The position numbers and the translations under genes were made by a program. Positions 44,601 through 53,480 of a stretch of DNA of 64,000 nt are shown in pieces. Within the stretch, counting starts at the first letter, position 1. The number at the start of each line of letters is the position of its first letter. Under the pieces are notes generated by a model. That model was not told the DNA's origin, ran no database searches, and saw nothing but the letters and a program-made list of their open reading frames with translations. Source of the DNA: Crocinitomix algicola (GTDB lineage Bacteria > Bacteroidota > Bacteroidia > Flavobacteriales_D > Crocinitomicaceae); assembly GCF_001661595.2 (NCBI RefSeq), contig NZ_LYPF02000028.1, positions 1 to 64,000 on the forward strand, in the 5' to 3' direction.

Positions 44601-45048
44601 CAACACCAGCAACTTCACCTTGCCACTCTACCGACATACAATCACCTTCTTCACTATAAAGCGGATAACCTGCATGTGGCACAATATCATCATCAGCACC
44701 GCCTGCATTGTTATTATAATTTACCCCATCAATCTCTACTCCATACCCATTCTCTGGAGAACCCGGTGTAAAGAAGTCCCCATCATGTAAAGCCGGATCC
44801 CAACCTGTATCACCCGGATCCGATACGAATCCACATGGGGTACCAGGAGCACCACCTCTATAGTGGAATCCACCTCCAGTGGCCGTTCCTTCTTTACCTT
44901 TTGCTCCATCGATTGCAATATTTACATAATCTCCAATGATGTAAGCATTTCCTCCAATAACCTGACCGTGAGAAGCAAAACCAAACATTAGTCCAACCCC
45001 CAAAGTGATTATGGATTTTAACTTATTTGCTAAAAACATATTCCTCAT
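41674..45048 (-). CDS. Giant PKD/SprB-type surface protein, T9SS type B sorting
   Basis: 1124 residues. Signal peptide about 1-29. An N-terminal module of about 320 residues (GGFHYRGGAPGTPCGFVSD to the YYYRNVDPDNNQSIGG region) has a mixed beta pattern and no family I recognise. A PKD domain follows at about 625-695 (YSWDFGDGSTSAAENPSHLY), and SprB-type repeats (GFSDGSITAFIAGGSG) at about 700-960. The last 90 residues are a CHU_C domain (NTFSPNGDGINDVFTF, CVIVNRWG, CKNGVYFYSY). It is T9SS cargo. A small secreted protein gene lies 9 bases upstream on the same strand. It carries its own terminator. Confidence 0.9.
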   Translation of the reverse strand: MRNMFLANKLKSIITLGVGLMFGFASHGQVIGGNAYIIGDYVNIAIDGAKGKEGTATGGGFHYRGGAPGTPCGFVSDPGDTGWDPALHDGDFFTPGSPENGYGVEIDGVNYNNNAGGADDDIVPHAGYPLYSEEGDCMSVEWQGEVAGVVVNVKYHLVKHELFYTTEITMYNGSGSDLTDVYYYRNVDPDNNQSIGGTFVTTNTIVSQPSGDCQKSLVSAEQFTPHDSYLGFGALGDKFRVSHKGFANRSGSDIWNAAGILEGAVGAVDVGDRAISIAYKTDIPDNDTVNFTYAIVLSGDAVEGAFSSLYYIDYESAGGVGGGVISQCNPVVDTAQSCQGNPVTLTVDGPNADDYEWEWSSDPFDPDLETEGHTVVVTPNETTAYTVVGTPISDCLTESITKTIIVEFTEGPQIEIEDPGSFCEEFDINDLVFEDINGIDNTVTYFFSEMPDSAKQTEPIFEGPLMGPDDEVWLMIGDTAGGCFDAVLLEIDFGGLGAAGNDTAISLCGTDGTLIDLHDLITPGANPLGSFEEETFSGQFNEATGVFDVTGLAGVYEFTYTVLGTGECPDDFATFIVEVYPQPEANFEYEVDGISSAEGLGSTCIINEVDFVNFSTIPAGAIDDYSWDFGDGSTSAAENPSHLYSEVGEYTITLTVTTDEGCTSTFTKEIIIYTEPILDVIFNEPSCFGFSDGSITAFIAGGSGTFDIEIKDADGTVLNEEGSTTANTLESGVYFIEVMDGSGCSASATIVLNDPPQLEAFYRIVEPLCFGELGHVVIDSVKGEDINNPMYYFWAPEADVVNGPDADTVNIPAGDYVLTINDSRGCSNVIDITMNEPDSLYFNSDTGYDPAYCRVYGYQNGNGQVFASASGGTPDYDYLWTEVETGNTSTGTTWGGRNPGDYIITATDNNGCVITRTITVDSLNPIADFDVISDQLNADLKGTAPVEVSFENKSLYFANPLNPLADTTFFWSLDTPGSGWYLSHNYFEIMDTTYEARGESYLVDVCLVAQNKNGCSDTTCKIIEVFEPIRFVDVNTFSPNGDGINDVFTFSFNSASISSFECVIVNRWGVEVGRITNINDGWDGTDKSGSPCKNGVYFYSYSAVTDNGEEFAGQGNLHIVGTEE

Positions 45049-45057
45049 TTTTTAAGA

Positions 45058-45408
45058 TTATTTACAGATTGATTGAAGATACTCGTTCCACCAAGTAACA
45101 TCGTATGCCGCAGCTGCTCGATCTGCATGAATTTGAATTAAAACCAAACCATTATCGAAATCTGGTGTTAATGTCACTAAATTGTTAGAATGGTATCCAC
45201 AATGTTTGCGAGCATCAACTGCCGACGTCCATCCAAAAACAGAAGCATCTGCACTGTAAAACTCTTTTAAATCAATTGAGCTATCTAATTCGATACAATA
45301 CGATTCATTAATTGTCGCGGAAGCATATTCAACATCAGAAGACTGACTAAATGAAAATGAAGCCACTCCAAGCGTCAGAACTAGGAAGATTTTTTTCAAA
45401 TTATTCAT
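45058..45408 (-). CDS. Small secreted protein preceding the 1124-aa surface protein
   Basis: 116 residues from the ATG at 45408 (MNNLKKIFLVLTLGVASFSFSQ, signal peptide). The longer frame to 45498 was rejected. The mature part (about 95 residues) has three Cys residues (YCIELD, KHCGYHS, SICK). No family is recognised. It lies 9 bases from the giant gene, so they are probably co-transcribed. A hairpin is in its leader. Confidence 0.65.
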   Translation of the reverse strand: MNNLKKIFLVLTLGVASFSFSQSSDVEYASATINESYCIELDSSIDLKEFYSADASVFGWTSAVDARKHCGYHSNNLVTLTPDFDNGLVLIQIHADRAAAAYDVTWWNEYLQSICK

Positions 45409-45428
45409 TGTTTTTATTTTATTATCTC

Positions 45429-45465
45429 CTTCGCATTCCAACGAATCCATGTTTACAATGCGAAG
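45429..45465 (-). promoter_or_regulatory. Leader hairpin upstream of the small secreted protein
   Basis: A perfect 9-bp stem (CTTCGCATT at 45429-45437, AATGCGAAG at 45457-45465) encloses a 19-base loop within the 307-base gap 45409-45715. On the minus strand the stem's second arm is joined to AGGAGATAA, a possible ribosome-binding region, so it could control translation. The remainder of the gap holds AT-rich sequence and the tonB terminator. Confidence 0.4.
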
Positions 45466-45656
45466 AGAATTTACGTTATTCATAAGGTTAGACTGCATAC
45501 TACAACCAAAAGTTGCTTGAATGTAAAAAAATTCTTAAATCTATATTTTCTCCTACTTTATAAATCGTAAAATTAATGTATAACAGTTGAAAACAAAGCG
45601 TTTCAAGATTTGCGAACAAAAGTTTGGTAAACTGTTGAATTTTTAACGTGGTAAAA

Positions 45657-45686
45657 CAAAAAAACCCCCTGCATTGCGCAGAAGGT
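45657..45686 (-). terminator. Terminator of the tonB gene
   Basis: A 10-bp stem with two G-U pairs (45677-45686 and 45662-45671), followed on the minus strand by a T-run. Confidence 0.82.
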
Positions 45687-45715
45687 TACACCTTTTCAGT
45701 GGGTGTTCTAGGTTA

Positions 45716-46402
45716 TTATCTGAATCTAATACGAATCGGGACTGTAAATCTCACACGAACTGGTTTACCCGCATTTTTACCAGGCTTCCATTTCGGCATT
45801 TTCTTTACTACATCGGTAGCAGCAGCATCCAATTCATCATTCACACTCCCTTCAACCACCACTTGTTCAATCGAACCATCTCTATTGACAACAAAGCCCA
45901 CATACACGGTGCCTTCTTCATACTGCGCATATTCGGGAATATCAATATTGTCGCGAATAAAATGTGCCATTGCGGCATCCCCTCCTGGAAATTCTGGTGG
46001 ATCTTGAGATATTGGTAAAATTTCATTTGAAGGAACGACATAAGTAAAGCCTTCTTCTACCTCTCCCTCGCCTTCTCCATCACCTATCACAATAGTCTCA
46101 TTTGTAACAGTTATTTGTTGGCCATCAACAGGGTCTTTATCAACAAGTATAAGTTCATCGTCCGGAGTAATTATACTTGATCGTTTCTCTTGTTTGGGTT
46201 GATGGAATACAGGCTCATATAATGGTTCATCTAAATAAAGCACTTCAGGCTCATCCAATCGTTTTACCTGCTTCTGGTCTGGAGTTATAGTCGAGTATTC
46301 GAATGCTGCTAAACATAACGAACCTGATACGATAAGTCCAATTTGAAAAAAAGCGAACCGTTTTCTTTCCAAGTCCACTTTACGATTTTTTTTTGCGATC
46401 AT
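45716..46402 (-). CDS. Energy transducer TonB-family protein
   Basis: 228 residues. One N-terminal transmembrane helix (about 20-36), then a Pro- and acid-rich periplasmic spacer (about 45-120), then the TonB C-terminal domain (PPEFPGGDAAMAHFIRDNI, YVGFVVNRDGSIEQV, PKWKPGKNAGKPVRVRFTVP). It carries proton-motive energy to outer-membrane receptors. It forms a single gene with its own terminator. The ExbB/ExbD genes are not in the window. Confidence 0.93.
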   Translation of the reverse strand: MIAKKNRKVDLERKRFAFFQIGLIVSGSLCLAAFEYSTITPDQKQVKRLDEPEVLYLDEPLYEPVFHQPKQEKRSSIITPDDELILVDKDPVDGQQITVTNETIVIGDGEGEGEVEEGFTYVVPSNEILPISQDPPEFPGGDAAMAHFIRDNIDIPEYAQYEEGTVYVGFVVNRDGSIEQVVVEGSVNDELDAAATDVVKKMPKWKPGKNAGKPVRVRFTVPIRIRFR

Positions 46403-46528
46403 TTCAATACGTTTTTAATTAAACATATTGCAGTGATTGCAAGACTTATGCCAAAACTTTAACCTGCTGTTATACTACTACTTACAACAGTTGTATTCGT
46501 TAAATATTTGTTAAACCTTTAAGCGCAA

Positions 46529-46984
46529 TTAAACCTTTTCTTTCGGACTTTGAAAAAATAAAGATAAAATATTACCCACCAGAATGATAGCCCCCATTGC
46601 AATCCATAAATAACCCCACTGACTAAAATCAAAATCTTCGGGATGCCACAATGTGAGTAATGAGATTACGAGAATTATAGCAATTGCCAACACTGTTCCG
46701 ATAGCAATATTTTTACCTGCCCTGTGCTTAATTTGTCGTAAAACAATTAATTCGAAAACCAAAATAATTAGTGTGATAGGGAGACTGAACAACGCAGCTG
46801 AAAAGTTCAATTGAGGAATAATTTCCGCATCATAATAATGAATGTTATCCATGTCATTTAGGTAGTCAATTATGTCATTTGTTTTCGCATTGTGAATACT
46901 TGCTCCAAAATAAGCTGCAATGAGTATGAGCAAAAAAGCGATAATTGCGATTATCAAATGTTTTGGTCTTAAATTCGTGGTCAT
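46529..46984 (-). CDS. Polytopic membrane protein of unknown function
   Basis: 151 residues with four hydrophobic segments (about 9-28, 62-82, 92-112 and 124-144). No family is recognised and no catalytic motif is seen. It has its own transcription region facing RidA, 123 bases away. Confidence 0.65.
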   Translation of the reverse strand: MTTNLRPKHLIIAIIAFLLILIAAYFGASIHNAKTNDIIDYLNDMDNIHYYDAEIIPQLNFSAALFSLPITLIILVFELIVLRQIKHRAGKNIAIGTVLAIAIILVISLLTLWHPEDFDFSQWGYLWIAMGAIILVGNILSLFFQSPKEKV

Positions 46985-47084
46985 AACCCCTATTTTTAAT
47001 TATTCAAGCTGCTTTCTTCGTGCCGCTGAACGTAAAATTAAAAGAAAAACAATTAGTGAGTCCTTACAACTTTTAGTAAATCGA

Positions 47085-47092
47085 TATATTTG
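47085..47092 (+). promoter_or_regulatory. -7 box of the RidA gene
   Basis: TATATTTG, an exact TAnnTTTG match, 15 bases before the ATG at 47108. Confidence 0.55.
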
Positions 47093-47107
47093 TAGCAAAT
47101 TTTAGTT

Positions 47108-47536
47108 ATGTCAGAAAAAATTAGTGCTTCTAATGCACCCAAACCTGTTGGCCTTTACCCTCATGCGCGAAAAGTAGGAAACTTATTATTTTTGTCTGGA
47201 GTTGGACCACGTGTTGCTGGTTCAAATGCTAATGATTCGGCCGTGCCAGGTTTAGAACTTGATCACAACGGAAATTTTAAAGCTTTTGATTTTGAAGCAC
47301 AATGTCGTTCTGTTTTTGACAATGTAAGAACGATATTAGAAGCATCGGGGTCATCGTGGGAGAACCTTGTTGATGTAACAGTATTTCTAGTAAATATGAA
47401 TAGAGATTTTCACGTTTACAATAAGGTGTATGCAGAATATTTTAAAGACAATCAACCTTGTCGTACTACTGTCGAAATCAACAAACTGCCGACTCCTATT
47501 GCTATTGAATTAAAATGTATTGCTACCATCGATTAA
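47108..47536 (+). CDS. RidA-family protein (possible 2-aminomuconate deaminase)
   Basis: 142 residues, RidA/YjgF fold. Seen: GLYPHARKVGNLLFLSGVGPR, and CRTTVEINKLP with the conserved Arg, then IAIELKCIATI. Most members hydrolyse reactive enamine/imine intermediates. The subgroup with this N-terminus and length resembles aminomuconate deaminases of kynurenine degradation, and kynU and kmo lie about 7 kb away, but that assignment is inference. Followed by a TPR-like gene after 10 bases. Confidence 0.88.
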   Translation: MSEKISASNAPKPVGLYPHARKVGNLLFLSGVGPRVAGSNANDSAVPGLELDHNGNFKAFDFEAQCRSVFDNVRTILEASGSSWENLVDVTVFLVNMNRDFHVYNKVYAEYFKDNQPCRTTVEINKLPTPIAIELKCIATID

Positions 47537-47546
47537 ATAAAAAAAC

Positions 47547-48122
47547 ATGATTGGATTAATTCTAAAATCAATATTAACACTTTCTTCTCTTTTCTTTACA
47601 ATCTTCTTATTCTATGATGGTTCATGGGGATGGGGAATAGTATTCATTTTTGTTACCGCTTTAATTGGCTTGTTCATCTTCAGGAATGAAAACCTCATTC
47701 TTGCTGCTCTTCAAATGCGTCAACAAAACATGGAAAAAGCGCAAAAATATTTGGGAAGAATTAAGCATCCTCAGTTTTTGCTAAAGGGACAACGAGCCTA
47801 TTTTTATTATTTAACGGCAATAGCGGGATCAACATCAACCTCGATGGGTCAAGTGGAATCACTTTTTAGAAAAGCCTTAAGTATTGGCCTTAAAAAAGAG
47901 CATGACCAAGCCATGGCAAAAATGAATATTGGTGCAATATGCCTTCAAACTGGGCGAAGAAGAGAAGCTGATGTATTGCTAAAGGAAGCTAAAAAACTAG
48001 ACTCAAAAGGCATGCTAACAGAACACATTAAAAGTCTCCGAAAACAAATGGGGCGAGCTACATCTCAAAACCAAATGCGCATGGCTCAAATGAGCAAAGG
48101 CAGACGTGGTAAAATGCGCTAA
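47547..48122 (+). CDS. Membrane protein with TPR-like helices
   Basis: 191 residues. Two N-terminal transmembrane helices (about 7-23 and 29-45), then helical repeats with TPR-like pattern (LFRKALSIGLKKEHDQAMAKMNIGAICLQTGRRREADVLLKEA). A basic C-terminal tail ends KGRRGKMR. No named family. It ends one base before the convergent peptidase gene. Confidence 0.7.
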   Translation: MIGLILKSILTLSSLFFTIFLFYDGSWGWGIVFIFVTALIGLFIFRNENLILAALQMRQQNMEKAQKYLGRIKHPQFLLKGQRAYFYYLTAIAGSTSTSMGQVESLFRKALSIGLKKEHDQAMAKMNIGAICLQTGRRREADVLLKEAKKLDSKGMLTEHIKSLRKQMGRATSQNQMRMAQMSKGRRGKMR

Positions 48123-48123
48123 T

Positions 48124-51100
48124 CTATAAAAACCTTCCTAGTAATTGATCTGTAGAAAGTTGATTGAGTTTCAAGGTAAACCTTATTTTATCGGCATAAT
48201 CTACACCAGCAGGAAAGATATCTTTGAGTGATTGAGATTCGTAAAGCGGAAAATAAATACTAAAAACCTCTCCTAATCGAAGACCTAAACCTGCATCATA
48301 AACACTTTCATAGTTAGTTGACTCAGCGGGAAACATCCCGTAATCGGCATAAGCTACTACAAATGGTAGAACTGGTAGATCGACAATCATATTTGCTGTA
48401 AACAGTGATTGATTTGCCACTTGAATTGCATTTGTTTTAAAGCCTCCCTGATTCTCAATTCGTTGATTTGACCAAATTCCAGACGAGCGATTTCGTCCAA
48501 ACATATACTGTTCATAATGCGCATCTTGTGTGCCTGTTTGACCTCCCAACGCAAAACCATAACGACTTGATTCTACTCCATTACTGAATAAATTTTGTCC
48601 ATAAAATAATCTCAAGGCTATTTGTTTACGCTTTTTCTTTAAATAGGTAAACCCGTATTGTCCTTCTACACTTGCATTAAGAACTTCAGACGTAGATACC
48701 GCCCAATTATAACCGTTTTCAGCATTAAAATAATCTGTCCTCACCTGAAAAGATGCGGCGTGTCGTTCTTTCGCATAACTAAGTCCGTACGTAGCGAAAC
48801 CGGCAAACATTTCATTACTTATTCCATTCCCTTGTTCCGAAATATATCCACCTGAAACACTAACTTTTTGGCGGTAGGGTTTTTTAACAATTGGTTTGCC
48901 GATCATCAAGTCAATAAAAGGTTGAATGGCATAATAAGTTGTAGGTTTTGTTATTGCCTCTGTCGATAGTGCATTTAATCCATTTCCAAAAGTTTTTCCC
49001 CTTACACCGACACTGATCATTTTAAAATGCTTCTTTGGAACCCAAGAATATTTAATATTTGCGAATCCGGCCAAATCATTCCTCCCAAAAGAATACATTG
49101 GTGCAAGTGCATATTCCAATTTATTTTTTGGAATGGTCGTATTATGAAACATTAATCCAATCATGAAATCATCATAAACATTACCACCTAAAATGGGCAA
49201 CCAATAACTATTCCATCGATTCGGTTCATTATCTCCCCCTAAAAACTCCATTTTTAAAGGCTCAACTCGCTTGAACAGACCTTTTCTTGACCAATAATTA
49301 TTATTACGGTTTAAATCAGGAATTTGCTGGTTATAATCAATCACAATCTGATCATAATCAGTTGCATCAAAAACCGCTTCCTTCATTTTATCTCCGGGCT
49401 CAAGCCATACACTATCCACAATTTCGTTTTGACGCAGAGCGTCCACTCGTATTGGGCCATTAACTTGACCTGTATTTCGTACCTTTACAATTGATTTGCC
49501 CCCTTTTCGCTTAACCGATTGTATTTTATAATCAATTTGGTGAGTCGTTTCAATTAAATCGTGGAACAACCAATGTAAATCTTTACCCGAAACCTCTTCA
49601 AGCACTTGTTTTATATCCTCTGGTTGCGGATGCTTGTAATGCCATTTATCATAATAAGTTTGCATGGCCTGGTCGTATAATTCATCCCCCAAATAATCTT
49701 TTAGATAAGTAAACACCAGTCCTGTTTTTGAATAGACAATTGCGCCATAATTAAGCGAAGTAAAATCCGCGGAGTGCAATTCAATCGGTTGATCTAATCC
49801 GTATCCTGCCGTAAATTGATAAGTTAAATCTGCCATGTCATGGTGGTTTAGGTGATCAAAGTGTAATTTGGCGACAATCCCATTAGCCATGTCAGACATC
49901 CTTTTATTATTCGGGTACTTAGTTTGCATATAACGAATCTCATTCATGGTATTCAATCCTTCATCCATCCATGCATGATCTCTTTCATTCGAACCCAGTA
50001 AACCATAAAACCAGTTATGTCCAACTTCATGAACGATAACCACTTCCAATTCCATTTTTGATGATGTATTGCCAATTACTGTAACATTTGGATACTCCAT
50101 CCCACCACCAGCACTAATCGTTCCATCAACTGCTGTAACCTGATTATAAGGGTAATTACCGTTCCATTTAGAATAATAATAAATTGCATCGTTCAAATAT
50201 TCAATCGAATTTTCCCACAATTCAGCGTGATGCGGCACAAACATTGACCAAGATGTAACTTTTCGATTCGAATTGGGTAATTGAACCTCTCCTTTTAAAA
50301 CTTCGAACCGTTTATCAGCAAACCAGCCAAAGTCATGCACATTATCTTGCGTATAGCGGATCGTTTTCAATGTATCGCTAGAAGGTGGAAACTTTGTTGA
50401 TCTTTTACCACTATTCGCACTGATAGAGGCATCTGCATATTTTTCCTCAGTAAGCTTCGCTTTAGCATTAAGAAAGTCTATTTCTGAAGCTGTTTGTAAA
50501 TCACCAGTTGCTCCAACAACATAATTTTTTGGTAGTGTAATTTTCACATCAAACGAACCATATTCGGAATAGAATTCACCTTGGGTTAAATAAGGCATTT
50601 GGTGCCAACCATCCTGATCGAACACCGCTGGCTTAGGATACCATTGAGTAATTTGATAGGACTCTTCAACAAATCCCAATCGAGAGATACTACCTGATGG
50701 TATTTTTACGCGAAATGGTGTTTCTACTAACATAGATTCTCCGGGTTTCAAGGGTTTGGGTAAAATTAATTTACAAATATCGATGTGAACAGAGTCATAT
50801 TCCCAATTTACCGCAATGCCATTCACTTTGAAATCGAGCGAATCTATAAAACCAATTTCTTCTGAACTCGCTTCGGCTAAATTTTTATTCCCCATACTTT
50901 TTAATTGCTTCGCCAACGCTGTTTCATTATTTTTATAAGCATTAGGCCATAAATGCACGTAAATAAAATCAAGTTCTTCTGGAGAATTATTTGTGTATTT
51001 AAATGCCTCAAATCCACGAAGCATATTCTCTTCATCAAATAATTGCACAGCAATATTATAATCAACACGTTGCTGAAAATAAGACTGTGCTTTTAAAGGT

Positions 51101-51141
51101 AAAACAAGAACTAAAAACAAGAATACTACTAAATACTTCAT
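48124..51141 (-). CDS. M1-family metallopeptidase with outer-membrane C-terminal region
   Basis: 1005 residues with a signal peptide (ending PLKAQ). The peptidase core shows the substrate-binding GGGMEYPNV (GAMEN-like) and the zinc site HEVGHNWF at about 370, with the third ligand Glu in DHAWMDEGLNT about 20 residues on. The C-terminal third (about 670-1005) lacks further catalytic motifs and has many aromatic strands (ALRLFYGQNLFSNG, IRFTLKLNQLST), like a barrel-type region. It is probably an exported peptidase at the outer membrane. It is divergent from the DUF255 gene, with an inverted repeat between them. Confidence 0.9.
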   Translation of the reverse strand: MKYLVVFLFLVLVLPLKAQSYFQQRVDYNIAVQLFDEENMLRGFEAFKYTNNSPEELDFIYVHLWPNAYKNNETALAKQLKSMGNKNLAEASSEEIGFIDSLDFKVNGIAVNWEYDSVHIDICKLILPKPLKPGESMLVETPFRVKIPSGSISRLGFVEESYQITQWYPKPAVFDQDGWHQMPYLTQGEFYSEYGSFDVKITLPKNYVVGATGDLQTASEIDFLNAKAKLTEEKYADASISANSGKRSTKFPPSSDTLKTIRYTQDNVHDFGWFADKRFEVLKGEVQLPNSNRKVTSWSMFVPHHAELWENSIEYLNDAIYYYSKWNGNYPYNQVTAVDGTISAGGGMEYPNVTVIGNTSSKMELEVVIVHEVGHNWFYGLLGSNERDHAWMDEGLNTMNEIRYMQTKYPNNKRMSDMANGIVAKLHFDHLNHHDMADLTYQFTAGYGLDQPIELHSADFTSLNYGAIVYSKTGLVFTYLKDYLGDELYDQAMQTYYDKWHYKHPQPEDIKQVLEEVSGKDLHWLFHDLIETTHQIDYKIQSVKRKGGKSIVKVRNTGQVNGPIRVDALRQNEIVDSVWLEPGDKMKEAVFDATDYDQIVIDYNQQIPDLNRNNNYWSRKGLFKRVEPLKMEFLGGDNEPNRWNSYWLPILGGNVYDDFMIGLMFHNTTIPKNKLEYALAPMYSFGRNDLAGFANIKYSWVPKKHFKMISVGVRGKTFGNGLNALSTEAITKPTTYYAIQPFIDLMIGKPIVKKPYRQKVSVSGGYISEQGNGISNEMFAGFATYGLSYAKERHAASFQVRTDYFNAENGYNWAVSTSEVLNASVEGQYGFTYLKKKRKQIALRLFYGQNLFSNGVESSRYGFALGGQTGTQDAHYEQYMFGRNRSSGIWSNQRIENQGGFKTNAIQVANQSLFTANMIVDLPVLPFVVAYADYGMFPAESTNYESVYDAGLGLRLGEVFSIYFPLYESQSLKDIFPAGVDYADKIRFTLKLNQLSTDQLLGRFL

Positions 51142-51161
51142 ATGGCTTTTTGGATAAATGA

Positions 51162-51194
51162 TGAATAGGAACCCTTAAATTTATATCCTATTCA
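51162..51194. promoter_or_regulatory. Inverted repeat between M1 peptidase and DUF255 genes
   Basis: TGAATAGGA (51162-51170) and TCCTATTCA (51186-51194) form a perfect 9-base inverted repeat with a 15-base spacer, in the middle of a 97-base divergent region. Confidence 0.35.
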
Positions 51195-51238
51195 GCTCGA
51201 AGATAGTTATATTTACTCAAAATATTTTCTACTTTTTT

Positions 51239-53374
51239 ATGACCGGTAAATTCATCTTCAAGCAAATTTCATTTATAACGCTTCTTCTTATCCTCTGTTG
51301 TCATACTTCTAGTTGTTCAAGTAACGGAGGAGGTAAGTCAGAACTGAATGCTAACGATACAGCGAAACACACCAACGGCCTTATTAATGAAACCAGCCCA
51401 TACTTATTGCAACATGCTCACAACCCGGTAAATTGGTTGCCTTGGAGTGAAGAGGTCTTTGAAATTGCAAAAAAAGAGAATAAACTCGTGCTAATTAGTG
51501 TTGGTTATTCGTCATGTCATTGGTGTCATGTTATGGAGCATGAAAGTTTTGAAGATGAGGAAGTTGCTTCAATTATGAATGAAAACTTCATTTGTGTAAA
51601 AGTAGACCGAGAAGAACGACCTGATGTTGATCAAGTTTACATGGACGCCGTTCAGTTTATGACTAATGGTAATGGTGGATGGCCACTAAATTGTTTTACT
51701 TTACCCGACGGTCGTCCGATTAAAGGAGGGACATATTTTGAAAAAGAACAATGGATCGAATTATTAAATAATTTAACTTATAACTATAAAAAATCCCCGC
51801 GACGTTTTGAACAATATGCAGACAATGTTATGCATAGAATTGAACAAAACGAATTAATCGAAATTGCAGACACGGACATGAATTTCGAAGAAAATGTATT
51901 GGATAGTTTAATTCGAAACTGGACTCCTTTTTTCGATACAATATTTGGCGGAGATCTCCGCACCAATAAATTTCCATTACCAAATAACCTTGATTTCTTG
52001 ATGCAATACGCTTATCACAATAATGACACGGTTGTGATGAATCATGTTGACCTCACCTTGAAACACATGGCTTTAGGCGGAATTTTTGATCAAGTTGGAG
52101 GTGGCTTTTCGCGCTATTCGACAGATCCACAATGGCGTGTACCGCATTTTGAGAAAATGCTATATGACAATGCCCAACTGATTTCCCTTTACAGTAAGGC
52201 GTATCAAAGAACTAAAAACGAAACTTATAAAAAGGTAGTTTATCGCACTATCGAATGGGCTTATCGGGAAATGATGCATTCTAACGGAGCTTTTTATGCT
52301 GCCCTAGATGCCGATACTGAAGGCGAAGAAGGTAAATTTTATGTTTGGAAAGAAGAAGAACTAAAAACAGTTTTGGAAGAAGAAGAATTTCAACTGGTTA
52401 AAAATTATTATCAAATCAATAAGCAATCGCTTTGGGAGGGCAAACACATTTTAACGAGAGCTGAGTCAGACCAAGAATTTGCTATGAAAAATGGTTATAC
52501 AAATGAGGAATTAACCAAAACAATATCAAAAATCAATCGCAAATTACTTCAAGATAGAAACCAGAGAATAAAACCAGGGTTAGACGACAAAGCTTTAACA
52601 TCTTGGAATGCATTAATGCAAATCGGTCTATTAGATGCCTACCAAGTTTTTAAGGAACCTCTATTTTTAAGAGCTGCAGAACAAAATGCGAATTGGCTAT
52701 TCAAGCAACAAATTAAAGAAGATGGTGGTTTATGGCATACTTTTAAAGATGGCCAATCGACTATAAATGGATTTTTAGAAGATTATTGTTTTACGATAGA
52801 AGCCTGTATTAAATTATACGAAGTGAGTTTTGACGAAAGTTATTTATCAAAAGCAGATCAACTTGCATCCTATGCAATAGCTCATTTTTATAACGAAAAA
52901 CATGGCATGTTCTACTTTTCATCAGATGAATCAGAATTATTAACGCGAAAAATGGAAATAACGGACCAAGTTATTCCAAGTTCTAATTCAACCATGGCTA
53001 GCGTTTTATTTGATTTAGGAATTTTACTGGATAACCGTTCCTATAAAGAGAAGGCAAAGCAGATGTTAGCCAATGTATACAAAGACATTCCTCATTTCCT
53101 TGGGAATTATAGTAATTGGGGAATTTTAGCACTGAATATGACCCATCCGTACTATGAAGTTGCTATTACGGGAAAAACCTGGAAAAATCTTCAAGAAGAT
53201 TTAAATGAGTTTTATATTCCTAATCGTTTATATATGGGAGCAGATACTACGAGTAACTTGGCCATATTAGAAGGTAAATTTTTAGCTCAACCGACGATCT
53301 TCGTCTGTATTGAAGGCGCATGTAAAATGCCAACTGAATCTGCCAAAGATGCCATTGAACAAATGCAAGAGTAG
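51239..53374 (+). CDS. DUF255 thioredoxin-domain protein (YyaL/SPATA20-like)
   Basis: 711 residues. The N-terminus is a signal or lipobox region with several Cys ([14 protein letters not shown]). A thioredoxin-like domain at about 45-170 holds the redox motif CHWC in [16 protein letters not shown], then [12 protein letters not shown]. The remainder is an alpha/alpha barrel like the glycosidase-type region of the family ([29 protein letters not shown]). The family function is unsettled. Exported forms occur in Bacteroidota. Confidence 0.9.
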   Translation: MTGKFIFKQISFITLLLILCCHTSSCSSNGGGKSELNANDTAKHTNGLINETSPYLLQHAHNPVNWLPWSEEVFEIAKKENKLVLISVGYSSCHWCHVMEHESFEDEEVASIMNENFICVKVDREERPDVDQVYMDAVQFMTNGNGGWPLNCFTLPDGRPIKGGTYFEKEQWIELLNNLTYNYKKSPRRFEQYADNVMHRIEQNELIEIADTDMNFEENVLDSLIRNWTPFFDTIFGGDLRTNKFPLPNNLDFLMQYAYHNNDTVVMNHVDLTLKHMALGGIFDQVGGGFSRYSTDPQWRVPHFEKMLYDNAQLISLYSKAYQRTKNETYKKVVYRTIEWAYREMMHSNGAFYAALDADTEGEEGKFYVWKEEELKTVLEEEEFQLVKNYYQINKQSLWEGKHILTRAESDQEFAMKNGYTNEELTKTISKINRKLLQDRNQRIKPGLDDKALTSWNALMQIGLLDAYQVFKEPLFLRAAEQNANWLFKQQIKEDGGLWHTFKDGQSTINGFLEDYCFTIEACIKLYEVSFDESYLSKADQLASYAIAHFYNEKHGMFYFSSDESELLTRKMEITDQVIPSSNSTMASVLFDLGILLDNRSYKEKAKQMLANVYKDIPHFLGNYSNWGILALNMTHPYYEVAITGKTWKNLQEDLNEFYIPNRLYMGADTTSNLAILEGKFLAQPTIFVCIEGACKMPTESAKDAIEQMQE

Positions 53375-53466
53375 CGAATTCAATGAATATACCTTGCACT
53401 CGAAAAATTAACAGTTTCTTATTAATATCAAATTAAATAGTGAGCCAATAATCCTTCAATAAATAG

Positions 53467-53474
53467 TATATTTG
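53467..53474 (+). promoter_or_regulatory. -7 box of the DUF4290 gene
   Basis: TATATTTG, exact TAnnTTTG match, ends only 6 bases before the ATG at 53481. The transcript would have almost no leader. The in-frame TTG at 53472 lies inside the box. Confidence 0.5.
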
Positions 53475-53480
53475 GAGCAT

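Noticed and set aside
45409-45498. N-terminal extension of the small secreted protein
   Set aside because: The clear signal peptide starts at 45408, and the extension codes over the leader hairpin.
45648-46007. Open frames on the plus strand opposite tonB, and similar antisense frames over other large genes
   Set aside because: No plausible start context or family signal, and the composition mirrors the sense gene.
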